A stretch of DNA of 64,000 nt from Streptomyces sp. AC550_RSS872 (GTDB taxonomy: Bacteria > Actinomycetota > Actinomycetes > Streptomycetales > Streptomycetaceae), in contig NZ_JAGMUL010000014.1 of the NCBI RefSeq assembly GCF_019049285.1, positions 54,299 through 118,298 of the forward strand, in the 5' to 3' direction. A program made the translations under genes and the position numbers. Of this stretch, positions 16,360 to 25,087 are shown piece by piece; within the stretch, counting starts at the first letter, position 1; every line of letters starts with the position of its first letter. Below the pieces are notes generated by a model, which worked only from the letters and a program-made list of their open reading frames with translations, made no database searches and was not told the DNA's origin.

Positions 16360-17004
16360 TCACTGGTCCAGATACGCGAGCACCGCCAGCACCCGCCGAT
16401 TGTCGCCGTCCGTCGGCAGCAGCCCCAGCTTGGTGAAGATGTTGCCGATGTGCTTGGCGACGGCCTTCTCCGAGATGAACAGGCCCTGCGCGATCCCCGC
16501 GTTGGAGCGGCCCTGGGCCACCCACTCCAGAACCTCGCGCTCGCGTCCGGAGAGGCTGCCCACGGCCTCGTCGCGCTCCTTGCGGACCAGGAGACCCGCG
16601 ACCACCTCGGGGTCCATGACCGTACCGCCCTCGGCCACCCGGCGGATGGAGTCCAGGAACTGGGCGCCGTTGGTGACCCGGTCCTTCAGCAGATAGCCCA
16701 CGCCCCGGCCGCCGCCCGCCAGCAACTCCCGTGCGTAGAGCGGCTCGACGTACTGGGAGAGGAGCAGAACCGGCAGATCCGGGAGCTGTTCGCGGGCCGC
16801 CCGCACCGCGCGCAGGCCCTCGTCCGTGAACGTCGGCGGCAGCCGGACATCGACGACCGCGACGTCCGGCCGCTCCCTGACGAGCGCGTCCAGCAGTTCC
16901 GTACCGCTGTCCACCGCCGCGACGACCTCGTGGCCGTGGGCGCCGAGCAGACGGACGAGTCCGTCCCTCAGGAGGAAGTGGTCTTCGGCGAGGGCAATAC
17001 GCAC
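16360..17004 (-). CDS. NarL/LuxR-family response regulator
   Basis: A 214-residue protein from GTG 17004. The receiver domain has acidic D8/D9-type residues and phosphoacceptor D52 (AVVDVRLPP), a switch Ser (LLLSQY) and LLKDRV. The C-terminal LuxR HTH reads LSGREREVLEWVAQGRSNAG then LFISEKAVAKHIGNIFTKLG. It overlaps the kinase gene by 37 bp, so the two are co-translated. Targets are unknown; autoregulation is common. Confidence 0.95.
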   Translation of the reverse strand: MRIALAEDHFLLRDGLVRLLGAHGHEVVAAVDSGTELLDALVRERPDVAVVDVRLPPTFTDEGLRAVRAAREQLPDLPVLLLSQYVEPLYARELLAGGGRGVGYLLKDRVTNGAQFLDSIRRVAEGGTVMDPEVVAGLLVRKERDEAVGSLSGREREVLEWVAQGRSNAGIAQGLFISEKAVAKHIGNIFTKLGLLPTDGDNRRVLAVLAYLDQ

Positions 17005-18296
17005 GGAAGCTCCATCGTCACCAGCGTCGGTCCGTTCACGGGGCTGTTCACGGCGAGCACCCCGTCGAAGGTGGCGAGCCGGCGCTCGATGCCCCGCAGA
17101 CCGCTGCCGCGCGAGGCGTCCGCGCCGCCGTGGCCGTCGTCGGTGACGCTGATGCGCAGCATCCCGTGATCGTAACGGACGTCGATCCAGGCCCGGTCGG
17201 CTCCGGAGTGCTTGGCGACATTGGTGAGGACCTCCGAGATCGCGAAGTACGCGGCGGACTCGACCGGCATCTCGGGCCGGCCCGGCAGGTCGATCACGAC
17301 CTCGGTGCGGACCGGGCAGACCATCGCCAACGACCGTACGGCGTCGGCGAGTCCACGGTCCGCGAGGACCGGCGGATGGATGCCGCGCACCAGGTCGCGC
17401 AGTTCGGCCAGCGCTTTGGAGGAGGACTCGCGCGCCTCGACGAGGAGGGCGCGGACGGCCTCGGGTTTGGTCTCCAGGAGGCTCTCGGCGGCGTCCAGGG
17501 TCATGCCCATCGCCACCAGACGGGCCTGGGCGCCGTCGTGCAGGTCGCGCTCGATACGGCGTATCTCGGCCATCTGCGTGCCGACGGCGTCGGAGCGGGT
17601 CGCGGCCAGGTGCCGGATGCGGCCGGCCATCAGCTCGCTCTCGCTCGGGGCGAGCATCGCGCGGGTGTACAGGGCGTGCCGGCGCACGACGCGCGGCGCC
17701 GACCACAGGGCCAACGGCAGTTGCAGGGCACCGAGTACACCGGCGAGCACGGCGGTGGCGTGCCCCTCGATCGGGATGAACTGGTACCAGAGCCCGTCCC
17801 ACTCGGCGGAGAGCGGGACGCCGAAGAAGGCCAGGAAGAGGCCCCACACGCCGCTCAGGACCAGGGCGAGCGGGAGGAAGGCGAGGAGCGCGCCGGCCAG
17901 CGGGTCGACCAGCACCCAGACGTACTCCCGCCGGCTCTGCGGGTCGCTCATGATCCACCGGTAGCGGGCGACCGCCCCGGAGGCGCCCTCGGGCACGGGT
18001 GGCAGCGGGCCGGGCGGGCCCGGTATCTCCACGCCCGACCACCGCAGCGCCAGTTCGCGCCGACGGGCGGCCAGGTCCCGCACCCCCTCCATGGCGCGCG
18101 GCACCATGCCGAGGCCGGGCCCGGCCAGACCGATCGCTCCGGAGACCGCCAGGGACCGGCCGAAGGCCGCCGTCGCCGTCCAGCACAGGGTCAGCGCCCG
18201 CCGCAGCCCCACCCATCCGTCCGTGACGGAGAACCCCCCGGGCCCTCTCCTCTCGTCGGGCGGACGGTTCCCCCCGAGCCGCGTCGCGCGGTCCAT
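16968..18296 (-). CDS. NarL-type sensor histidine kinase
   Basis: A 442-residue kinase. Two closely spaced pairs of transmembrane helices lie at about residues 127-160 and 178-200, with a small sensor-domain-like N-terminus. The HisKA_3 phosphoacceptor is H253 (IERDLHDGAQARL) and the HATPase domain shows N-box EVLTNVAKHSGA and G-box VTDDGHGGA / GSGLRGIERR. With no large extracellular domain it probably senses membrane stress or partners with a membrane protein. It overlaps and precedes the response regulator gene; the stimulus is unknown. Confidence 0.94.
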   Translation of the reverse strand: MDRATRLGGNRPPDERRGPGGFSVTDGWVGLRRALTLCWTATAAFGRSLAVSGAIGLAGPGLGMVPRAMEGVRDLAARRRELALRWSGVEIPGPPGPLPPVPEGASGAVARYRWIMSDPQSRREYVWVLVDPLAGALLAFLPLALVLSGVWGLFLAFFGVPLSAEWDGLWYQFIPIEGHATAVLAGVLGALQLPLALWSAPRVVRRHALYTRAMLAPSESELMAGRIRHLAATRSDAVGTQMAEIRRIERDLHDGAQARLVAMGMTLDAAESLLETKPEAVRALLVEARESSSKALAELRDLVRGIHPPVLADRGLADAVRSLAMVCPVRTEVVIDLPGRPEMPVESAAYFAISEVLTNVAKHSGADRAWIDVRYDHGMLRISVTDDGHGGADASRGSGLRGIERRLATFDGVLAVNSPVNGPTLVTMELPCVLPSPKTTSS

Positions 18297-18384
18297 ACGA
18301 CCAGTTCCCCTCTGTCGCCTGTGCGGTTCTGTCGCCTGTGCGGTTCTGTCGCCTGTGCGATACGGGGCCGAAGCGCCCGTGCCC

Positions 18385-19602
18385 TCATTCTGGCGACACC
18401 TGGGGCCGGACGTCGGTGGGAGAAACTCCCCTCTCTGCGTCCCGCGCGTCCCCGCGGCTCACCACCCCCAAGGTCGCGGTCACCGCCAGGGAGGCGACCG
18501 CCATGGCCGTCATCGCCGTCGCGGGCGAGGTCAGTTGGGCGATCGAGCCGGCGAGGGCGGCGCTGAGTCCCTGCATGGTGAGCATCCCCGCGGCGCGCAA
18601 CCCGAGGGCGTGGCCCGCGAGTTCGTCGGGGGTGAGAGCCATGAGGCGCTCCTGCTGGGCGAGGCTCGCGCCGAAGCCGACGGAGGCGACGCACACGGCC
18701 AGGGCGGCCCAGGGCATGCCCGGCCGCAGCGCGAAGAACAGGTACGGCGTGGCCAGCAGGAGGAGGAGCGGGACGGGCAGACGGGAGCGCAGGGCGGGCG
18801 GCACGAAGCGGCCGACAGCCAGATCGCCGGCGAACATGCCCAGCGCCGCACAGGCGAACAGGGCGCCGGCGGCCCCGGAGTCGTAGGAGACGTAGAGGGA
18901 TTCACAGCCGACGACCAGGCCGTTGGGGATCCACAGGCCCAGGTAGGTGAGGCGGCGGGGGCGCGAGGACCACAGCAGGGCGTTGGTGCGCCAGGTCGCC
19001 GAGACGGAGGGGCGGCCCGAGCTGCGGGGCGGGCGGGCGGTCAGGCCCAGACGGAAGACGAGGGACGCGGTGGCGTACAGCGCCGCCGACAGCAGCAGAC
19101 AGGTGCGGGGAGACAGCAGCGTCAGCAGGGCACCGCCCGCCGCGAACCCGACGACCTGCACCAGCCCGAAGACCATGTTGAACACCGAACGGCCCAGTAC
19201 GAAGCCGGCCTTGGGCAGGATCTCGTTGAGCAGGCCCCCGGTCACTCCCCCGCCCAGCGAGGCGATCAGGCCCTGGAGGAACACGACGCCGAAGACCGCT
19301 CCGATGGGCAGGCCGGGCAGGGCCGGCACCGCGGTGCAGCCGGCGAAGGCGAGGCTGATGGAGCTCAGCGTCGCCCGCGGGGGCAGCCGGTCGGCGCCCG
19401 ACAGGAGGAAGGTCGCCCCGAGCATCTGCGCGAGCTGCGGCCCGAACATGCTCACCGCCGACAGCAGCGGCGAGTCGGTGGCCCGGTAGACCAGCGTGGC
19501 GAGCGCCAGCCCGCCGATCGTCAGGGCCGCGCCCTGGGCGGCGGAGGCGAGGAAGAACGGGGTGAACTCGTGAGTGCGGAAGAGCTCGCGGTAGCTGCGC
19601 AT
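18385..19602 (-). CDS. MFS transporter
   Basis: A 405-residue protein from ATG 19602 with about twelve hydrophobic helices and a central loop near residues 200-225. It resembles enterobactin-exporter-like or drug-efflux MFS proteins (GLALATLVYRATDSPLLSAV; GFGASLAQQERLMALTP). It diverges from an ArsR-family regulator across a perfect palindrome at 19641-19660, so it is probably repressed by it and induced by its substrate, which cannot be read from the sequence. Confidence 0.9.
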   Translation of the reverse strand: MRSYRELFRTHEFTPFFLASAAQGAALTIGGLALATLVYRATDSPLLSAVSMFGPQLAQMLGATFLLSGADRLPPRATLSSISLAFAGCTAVPALPGLPIGAVFGVVFLQGLIASLGGGVTGGLLNEILPKAGFVLGRSVFNMVFGLVQVVGFAAGGALLTLLSPRTCLLLSAALYATASLVFRLGLTARPPRSSGRPSVSATWRTNALLWSSRPRRLTYLGLWIPNGLVVGCESLYVSYDSGAAGALFACAALGMFAGDLAVGRFVPPALRSRLPVPLLLLLATPYLFFALRPGMPWAALAVCVASVGFGASLAQQERLMALTPDELAGHALGLRAAGMLTMQGLSAALAGSIAQLTSPATAMTAMAVASLAVTATLGVVSRGDARDAERGVSPTDVRPQVSPE

Positions 19603-19640
19603 GCGCGGAGTCTGCGGCGCCGGACGTGAGGGGTCGTATT

Positions 19641-19660
19641 GTTTCGCGCGGACGCGAAAC
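19641..19660. promoter_or_regulatory. Palindromic operator between MFS and ArsR genes
   Basis: GTTTCGCG-CGGA-CGCGAAAC, a perfect 8-bp inverted repeat 14 bp upstream of the ArsR start and 39 bp from the MFS start. Position and symmetry fit an ArsR-type dimer site controlling both genes. Confidence 0.8.
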
Positions 19661-19673
19661 ACCGGGGGCGCTC

Positions 19674-20657
19674 ATGGGGTGGTGGCAGCTCAACGCGGAC
19701 ACGCTCGTCCGCAGCCGCTTCGTCCTCTCCCCGTTCACCGAGACCTTCGCGAGCCTGAAGCTGTTGCACGCGGGCACGCCCGCGCACCCCGGCGAGCAGG
19801 CCTGGCTCCGCGCCCATCTGCCCGCCTACCGCACCCGCCTCGCCGCCGACCCCGCCACCGCACAGCTCGTACGCGCCGCCCTGGGCCGGTCCTGGATCGC
19901 CGACTTCATCACCCCCACCCCGAAGGACGGGGAGACCTTCGAGGAGGTCGTCGCCCGGGTGCGGTCGGCCGACCCGGCCGCCGCGCGCGCCCACCTCACC
20001 GTCTCCCTCGCCGGCCCCCTGCCCGCCGTACTCGACCGCGACGACCTCCCCGACCGCGCCGCCGCGCTCCTGGAGTACGTCTGGACCCGGACCGTACGGC
20101 CGTACTGGGACCGGCGCCGACGGATCCTGGAGGCGGACGTGGCCGCCCGGACCGCGCGGGTGAGCCAGGGCGGCTGGGCGGCGGTGCTGGACTCCCTGCG
20201 GCCGGGGCAGACGCGCTGGCTCGGCGGGAACCGGCTCCAGGTGAACCTGCACGAGTACCCGCCCCGCGAGATCTCCGGCGCCGAGCTCGTCTTCATGCCA
20301 GTCACCCCGAGGACCGGCTGGGTCTCCTGGGAGGAGCCCGAACGGTACGCCCTCGTCTACGCCTGCACGGGCGCCCTCACCGACCCGGGCTCCCGCCCGG
20401 TCCCCGCGAGCCTGAGCGCCCTGCTCGGACGCTCCCGCGCCACGATCCTCGTACTCCTCGACTCCCCGATGAGCACGAGCCAGCTGGTCGCGGTGACGGG
20501 CCAGGCACTCGGTTCGGTCGGCCGCCATCTGAAGATCCTGCTGGACGCCGGCTTACTGGAGCGCAGACGGACGGGCAGATCAGTGCTGTACTCGCGATCA
20601 GCGGCTGGAGAGACGCTGATCGCGGCACCGCTCTTTCAGGGGCGCGGGACGGTATAG
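19674..20657 (+). CDS. ArsR-family regulator with DUF5937-like N-terminal domain
   Basis: A 327-residue protein from ATG 19674. The long N-terminal domain (MGWWQLNADTLVRSRFVLSP) is the DUF5937-like region found on Streptomyces winged-helix regulators; the C-terminal winged helix reads TILVLLDSPMSTSQLVAVTG then SVGRHLKILLDAGLLERRRT. No metal-binding Cys cluster is visible, so it probably senses an organic ligand. Its last codons (QGRGTV) and TAG stop fall inside a dispersed intergenic repeat starting at 20639, so the natural C-terminus may have been replaced. Confidence 0.88.
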   Translation: MGWWQLNADTLVRSRFVLSPFTETFASLKLLHAGTPAHPGEQAWLRAHLPAYRTRLAADPATAQLVRAALGRSWIADFITPTPKDGETFEEVVARVRSADPAAARAHLTVSLAGPLPAVLDRDDLPDRAAALLEYVWTRTVRPYWDRRRRILEADVAARTARVSQGGWAAVLDSLRPGQTRWLGGNRLQVNLHEYPPREISGAELVFMPVTPRTGWVSWEEPERYALVYACTGALTDPGSRPVPASLSALLGRSRATILVLLDSPMSTSQLVAVTGQALGSVGRHLKILLDAGLLERRRTGRSVLYSRSAAGETLIAAPLFQGRGTV

Positions 20658-20690
20658 ATCTGCGGCTCCGCCGCGCGGGCGCGACCAGCC
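20639..20690 (+). repeat. Dispersed repeat, copy 1
   Basis: GGGGCGCGGGAC, then ATCTGCGGCT and CGCGGGCGCGACCAGCC. The same blocks in the same order recur at 58835-58890. This sequence type is familiar from many Streptomyces intergenic regions. Here it overlaps the 3' end of the ArsR gene and supplies its stop codon. Confidence 0.75.
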
Positions 20691-20745
20691 CCCACCGGCC
20701 CACACCGTTCCACCGACCCATCCCACCGGAGTTAGCATCCGCCTC

Positions 20746-21255
20746 ATGACGACTGCACACAGCAACGAAAACTCCCCCCTCGACGTCGACATCAACGCCC
20801 TCACCGGCGGCCCCGCCAACCTCGCCCAGTACGCCGGCCAGGCGGTCCTCATCGTCAACGTGGCCTCCAAGTGCGGCCTCACCCCGCAGTACAACGGCCT
20901 GGAGAAGCTCCAGGAGCGGTACGCGGAACGCGGCTTCACCGTGCTCGGGGTGCCCTGCAACCAGTTCCTCGGCCAGGAGCCCGGCAGTGCGGAGGAGATC
21001 GCCGAGTTCTGCTCGGCGACGTACGGCGTGACCTTCCCGATGACCGAGAAGGTCGAGGTGAACGGGGAGGGCCGGCACTCCCTGTACGAGCGTCTGGTCG
21101 GCTTCGCCGACGCCGAGGGGCACAGCGGTGACATCCGCTGGAACTTCGAGAAGTTCCTGATCGGCCGGGACGGCACGGTCGTCGCCCGCTTCTCGCCGCA
21201 GACCGAGCCGGAGGCCGCGGAGCTGGTGGCGGCCGTCGAGGGCCAGCTGGCGTAG
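20746..21255 (+). CDS. Glutathione peroxidase-family thiol peroxidase
   Basis: A 169-residue protein. The peroxidatic Cys lies in VASKCGLTPQYNGLE (Cys in place of Sec), with the conserved GVPCNQFLGQEPG, whose Cys is the usual resolving residue, and the catalytic-tetrad WNFEKFLIG. Enzymes of this kind in actinobacteria use thioredoxin rather than glutathione to reduce peroxides. It is a single gene with its own start context and is followed by a perfect hairpin at 21266. Confidence 0.95.
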   Translation: MTTAHSNENSPLDVDINALTGGPANLAQYAGQAVLIVNVASKCGLTPQYNGLEKLQERYAERGFTVLGVPCNQFLGQEPGSAEEIAEFCSATYGVTFPMTEKVEVNGEGRHSLYERLVGFADAEGHSGDIRWNFEKFLIGRDGTVVARFSPQTEPEAAELVAAVEGQLA

Positions 21256-21265
21256 CCGGGGTTGA

Positions 21266-21284
21266 CCCTGCCCCTGGGGCAGGG
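21266..21284. terminator. Palindromic hairpin after the peroxidase gene
   Basis: CCCTGCCCC-T-GGGGCAGGG, 11 bp after the stop; without a T-tract. A second hairpin, CGGGCGG-AACAG-CCGCCCG, lies at 21302-21320 just ahead of the MerR ribosome site and could affect its translation. Confidence 0.6.
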
Positions 21285-21338
21285 CCGAGCGTCCTTCGCA
21301 CCGGGCGGAACAGCCGCCCGGTGACGGAGGATGAGGCC

Positions 21339-22190
21339 GTGGACGACGAACTGCTCACCATCGGCGCGTTCGCCGCACGGGCCAGGCTCTCGGCCAAGGC
21401 GTTGCGCCTGTACGACCGTCTGGGGCTGCTGCCTCCCGCGCAGGTCGACGAGGTCAGCGGCTACCGCTACTACCGCGCCGGCCAGATCGAGCGCGCCCGC
21501 ATGGTGGCCCTGCTGCGCCAGCTGGACATGCCGCTCGCGCGGGTCGCGGAGGTGGTCGAGGCCCCGGACGGGCTCGCGGCCGCGGCCCGGCTCGACGCGT
21601 ACTGGGCGGATGTCGAGGCGCGGGTGTCGGGGCAGCGGACGCTCGCCGAGTACCTCCGTGGACGACTGTCGGGGAGGAGCTCCGAGATGTACGGGAAGTT
21701 CGTGGTCGAGACGGTGGACGTGCCGGAGCAGGTGCTGATCACCGAGACACGGCATGTGCTGGCGGGCGAGCTGCCGGCGTGGATCGGCGCTTCGCTGGGG
21801 CGCCTGGAGGAAGGTGGCCGGGAGTGCGGCGGGATCACGGGGCCGCCGTTCGTCGTGTACCACGCCGAGGTGTCGATGGAGAGCGACGGACCGGCCGAGT
21901 CGTGCGTGCCGGTGGCCGACGAGGCGGCGGCCCGTGCGTGGGTCGAGCGGCAGGGCCGTACCCGCGAGATGAAGGTACGGGTCGAGCCGGCCCATCGGCT
22001 CGCCTCTACCCGGATCACCAAGGCGCAGGTGGCCTATCCGCAGATCCTGGCCGCCTTCGAAGCGGTGGAGCAGTGGATCCCGCAGCAGGGGCTGTGGCAG
22101 GCGGGGCCGTGCCGGGAGGTGTACTTCGCGGACTGGGAGGCGGCGGGAGCACAGGACCCGGTGTGCGACGTGGCGTTCCCGGTGAAGTGA
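21339..22190 (+). CDS. MerR-family regulator with GyrI-like ligand domain
   Basis: A 283-residue protein. GTG 21339 is preferred because GGAGG lies 9 nt upstream; GTG 21321 is in frame but lacks a site. The N-terminal winged helix reads LTIGAFAARARLSAKALRLY then GLLPPAQVDEVSGYRYYRAG, a MerR signature; a helical linker follows, then a GyrI/BmrR-like effector domain (PPFVVYHAEVSMES; EPAHRLASTRITKAQVAYP). Such proteins sense amphipathic drugs and activate efflux genes. It is monocistronic. Confidence 0.93.
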   Translation: MDDELLTIGAFAARARLSAKALRLYDRLGLLPPAQVDEVSGYRYYRAGQIERARMVALLRQLDMPLARVAEVVEAPDGLAAAARLDAYWADVEARVSGQRTLAEYLRGRLSGRSSEMYGKFVVETVDVPEQVLITETRHVLAGELPAWIGASLGRLEEGGRECGGITGPPFVVYHAEVSMESDGPAESCVPVADEAAARAWVERQGRTREMKVRVEPAHRLASTRITKAQVAYPQILAAFEAVEQWIPQQGLWQAGPCREVYFADWEAAGAQDPVCDVAFPVK

Positions 22191-22203
22191 CCCGGCGCAC
22201 GGC

Positions 22204-22236
22204 CGGGACTTTCACAACACCCCCCTAGGGGCCGGG
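22204..22236 (+). repeat. Solo end of a miniature inverted-repeat element
   Basis: CGGGACTTTCACAACAC then CCCTAGGGG closely matches the right arm of the element at 58721-58836 (CGGGACTTTCGCAACACG then CCCTAGGGG). No opposite arm is present here, so this is a relic or a truncated copy. Confidence 0.65.
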
Positions 22237-22244
22237 GCACAGCC

Positions 22245-22285
22245 GAGCCCTCTCGGCAAGGACGGCGGGCTGGTCGAGAGGGCTC
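22245..22285. terminator. Bidirectional terminator between MerR and DUF397 genes
   Basis: GAGCCCTCTCG (22245-22255) and CGAGAGGGCTC (22275-22285) form a perfect 11-bp stem with a 19-nt loop, between two convergent genes. Confidence 0.65.
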
Positions 22286-22354
22286 TTCCTGTGGTGCTTG
22301 TGCAGTTGTGGTTCGTGCGGTCGGTCGAGGGTGAGGATCAGCCGGAACCGCCCC

Positions 22355-22546
22355 TTACGCCTTGACCGACGCCACGAAGGTGTTCCACGCGGTCGCGGGG
22401 AACGCCAGGATCGGGCCCTCGGGAACCTTGGAGTCCCGCACCGCCATGGCCGCCGTGACCGGCGACTTGATCTCGACGCAAGCGCCGTTCCCTGTGGAGT
22501 AGGAGGACTTGGTCCACGTGTCCGTGACACCCTGACGAATTGCCAT
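22355..22546 (-). CDS. DUF397 protein
   Basis: A 63-residue protein from ATG 22546 with GGAGCAA upstream. It has the DUF397 pattern: WTKSSYSTGNGACVEIKSP, then VAVRDSK-like (MAVRDSKVPEGPILAFP) and AWNTFVASVKA. These small proteins are partnered with XRE/DUF5753 regulators, as here (next gene upstream, 22774), and resemble antitoxin-regulator pairs such as those near whiJ. The promoter is probably in the 22547-22773 gap. Confidence 0.9.
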   Translation of the reverse strand: MAIRQGVTDTWTKSSYSTGNGACVEIKSPVTAAMAVRDSKVPEGPILAFPATAWNTFVASVKA

Positions 22547-22773
22547 GTTTGCTCCGAATTGCCAGATGTTGAGTTGCTGTCCTCGCACTGCGCGTCCGAA
22601 CCGGATCCCGCAGGGCGATTCACGCCAACGCTGTTGCTGGGTGGCGTGATCGACGCTACTCGCCAACATCGGCCGACGAAGCGACTATTCACTCGGGTGG
22701 GTGGCATATTCCAGTGGAGTCTTCCGCCCCGCCCGGGGGACGGTGTACCGTACGGCACTTTCTCCCGTGCTTC

Positions 22774-23631
22774 TCAGCGCGCGTACTCCTTGGCGATGTC
22801 CGCGATGAACTGCCGGGACTGGTCGACGTTCAGGGCCTGCGCCCTCAGGTGCTCGTACATCACGCTGTATTTCTGCACGTCGTTCGCCTTCTCCAGGTAC
22901 AGGTCGCTGGTGACGCCCTCGATGTAGACGACGCTGGAGTCGGCCGCGTCCGGGAACTCCAGGATCGCGTACTGCCCGTTGAGGCCCGGGTGCGCTCCCA
23001 TGTCGAAGGGGATGACCTGCACGGTGACGTGCGGCAGCTGGGACTGCTCGACGAGCTGTTCCAACTGGTCGCGCATGAGGGAGCGGTTGCCGACGACCCG
23101 GCGCAGGGCTGCCTCGTCCAGGACGGTCCACAGCCGGAGCGGGTTCTCCTCGGTGGAGATTCGTTCCTGTCGGCGCATCCGCACCTGGACCCGCTTCTCG
23201 ATCTCGGTCGACGCCGTCTCGGGCAACGCCCCGGCGATCAGGGCCTCCGCGTACTGCTTGGTCTGCAACAGCCCCGGAACGACCTGCGGGTCATAGACCC
23301 GCAGACTCGCCGCATCCGTCTCCAGCCCGATGTAGACGCTGTACGGGATGTCGCCGAAGGTGTGCCACCACCCTTGCTGCCGCGAATCCTTGGCCATCTG
23401 CATCAGGGAGTCGACGATCCGGTGGTCCTCCACCTCGTAGACCCCGCACAGATCGCGGACGTCGCGCTGGCTGATGCTGCGCCGCCCGTTCTCCAACCGG
23501 CTGATCTTCGACTGCGACACCAGCAGCCGCTCGGCCACCTCTTCGGCCGTCATGCCCTTGAGCTCACGGAGCCGGCGCAGCTCCTGGCCCAGCCGGCGTC
23601 GCCTGACGGTGGGATTGACATTGGACGCCAC
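22774..23631 (-). CDS. XRE-family regulator with DUF5753 domain
   Basis: A 285-residue protein from GTG 23631 with a strong ribosome site (GGAGGTG). The XRE helix-turn-helix covers about residues 15-70 (MTAEEVAERLLVSQSKISRL); DUF5753 follows, with VPGLLQTKQYAEALI and ending SRQFIADIAKEYA. These WhiJ-like proteins work with DUF397 partners, often in developmental control. The 3' gene is its DUF397 partner on the same strand. Confidence 0.94.
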   Translation of the reverse strand: MASNVNPTVRRRRLGQELRRLRELKGMTAEEVAERLLVSQSKISRLENGRRSISQRDVRDLCGVYEVEDHRIVDSLMQMAKDSRQQGWWHTFGDIPYSVYIGLETDAASLRVYDPQVVPGLLQTKQYAEALIAGALPETASTEIEKRVQVRMRRQERISTEENPLRLWTVLDEAALRRVVGNRSLMRDQLEQLVEQSQLPHVTVQVIPFDMGAHPGLNGQYAILEFPDAADSSVVYIEGVTSDLYLEKANDVQKYSVMYEHLRAQALNVDQSRQFIADIAKEYAR

Positions 23632-24076
23632 GGGACGTGCACCTCCGGCTGCCTGCCTGTGATTGCGACTTTGCGTATCTGCTGTTGAGCAGACTGCCAC
23701 CAAGGTGCTTACTACCGCTGGCAAACGGTGGATATGCGCTGGATACACGCCAGTTCGGGGACACCCCCGGCAAAACCCCTCGCACAAACGGCCGCGCGGG
23801 GTGACGGGACCCGGTCGTCGTCCGGACGTGCGGTCCCGTCACCCCGCGCGGACAGCGGCTCCCGAACCGGTCGTGGGGACTGCGGCGCGGCGCTGCGCGT
23901 GGCGTGCGTGTGTGCGTATTGCGTTGTTGCGTTGCGTTGCGTTGCGTTGCGTATGGAGCATGTGGTGCGTGCATGCGGTGCATTCGCTGCATGCGTGGTG
24001 GTACGTGTGGCGCTGGTCGAGCGATGGCCCAGTTGCGTGAAGGCCCGGTGGTGCGGGTCGTGGGACTCCCTGCGGC
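23632..24076. promoter_or_regulatory. Gene-free region with large inverted repeat and GTTGC tandem array
   Basis: There is no credible coding region. CCGCGCGGGGTGACGGGAC at 23792-23810 is repeated inverted at 23833-23851, a perfect 19-bp stem around 22 nt. Five exact tandem copies of GTTGC occupy 23926-23950, followed by alternating GCATG/GTG runs to about 24010. It probably contains the promoter of the XRE gene; the hairpin could be a terminator or a structured leader. Confidence 0.5.
23792..23851. repeat. Perfect 19-bp inverted repeat
   Basis: Arms 23792-23810 and 23833-23851, spacer 22 nt that contains its own small palindrome (CGTCCGGACG). It is able to form a very stable hairpin in RNA from either strand; no gene ends nearby on the plus strand. 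Confidence 0.85.
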
Positions 24077-24835
24077 TCAGTGGGCCACGACACGCGCCAT
24101 GGATCCGCGGCGCGGCTGCACCGGAACACTACGGGCGGGTTCCGCTGCCGCCCTGCCGCCGGGGGCGGCCTGACGGCCGTTCGCCGGGGCCGGGCTACGA
24201 CGCGGCTGGGCCGCCACGCCGTTCTGGACGTCCATCACGGCGTGCGCCACGAGACCGCCCATGGGGTCGTGCCTGATCAGATCCCGCAGCCGGGAACGCG
24301 AGGACCTGCCCTCGTTCCCCGGATACAGGTGCTTGCCGAGGCCGACCGCGTGAGCCAGTGCGGCGAGCGCCGCGGTCCGTGGGTCCGGCGGTACGCCGGT
24401 ACGGATCGCTGAATCCAGCCGGGCCCTGATCTCCCGGCTGATGGCGTTGTCCGTCGCCTGGTAACGAGTCGTCGGCAACACCCCGCACATCTGACCGGCC
24501 ACGGCATGCACCATGCCGCACCGTTCCAGATGCGAGAGGTAGGTCTGGCGCAGCCCCAGCCGGGGCCCGCCGATCCAGTGGACGGCACGTACGGGAGCGC
24601 CACGCCTTCGCAGCAGCTCCAACGCGCAGTCCAATGTCGGATCTCCAGTCGGCCGTGGTGCCACCACGGCGATACGATCCCCGTCTGGGGCTATCCGCCC
24701 GGCCAGCGCCAGCTCCACTAGCTGCGCTCCGGCCAGACCAAGGTCGAGCGACTGCGGCTGTGCGGTGGTACCCGTGGTCGGGTCCAACGCCAGCAGCAGA
24801 AGCTCCTCCGGAATCGTTCTGCGGCTCCTGCCCAT
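24077..24835 (-). CDS. GPP34 (GOLPH3/VPS74-like) family protein
   Basis: A 252-residue protein with the actinobacterial GPP34 layout: PEELLLLALDPTTG, AGAQLVELALAGRI, a central helical region, and DNAISREIRARLDSAI plus PRTAALAALAHAVGLG near residues 130-175. Eukaryotic homologues bind PI4P at the Golgi; bacterial members lack a proven role. A Pro/Ala/Arg-rich tail of about 40 residues follows. It is a single gene. Confidence 0.88.
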   Translation of the reverse strand: MGRSRRTIPEELLLLALDPTTGTTAQPQSLDLGLAGAQLVELALAGRIAPDGDRIAVVAPRPTGDPTLDCALELLRRRGAPVRAVHWIGGPRLGLRQTYLSHLERCGMVHAVAGQMCGVLPTTRYQATDNAISREIRARLDSAIRTGVPPDPRTAALAALAHAVGLGKHLYPGNEGRSSRSRLRDLIRHDPMGGLVAHAVMDVQNGVAAQPRRSPAPANGRQAAPGGRAAAEPARSVPVQPRRGSMARVVAH

Positions 24836-25087
24836 CCATGCCTCCCCGCGTGGATGAAAGACAGGGTGACCCCTCTCACATTCATCTGTCGAGGGTGCGT
24901 GACCGGTTCGTGAGGGAACCAGTAGGTATGTCGTTCTCGTCTACCGCACGAGTAGAGGGTCGCGCACAGGACACTGGTACATGTTCGGACAGCGGCACGG
25001 GGGGTCGTACGGGCACGGAGTCCGGGCGACGACTCACGGTTCGGCAGACGCACGCGAGGCGTGCGGCGGCACATGGAGGAGGCATCG

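Noticed and set aside
23926..23950. GTTGC pentamer array considered as a CRISPR or iteron array
   Set aside because: The unit is 5 bp without spacers; no replication gene nearby.
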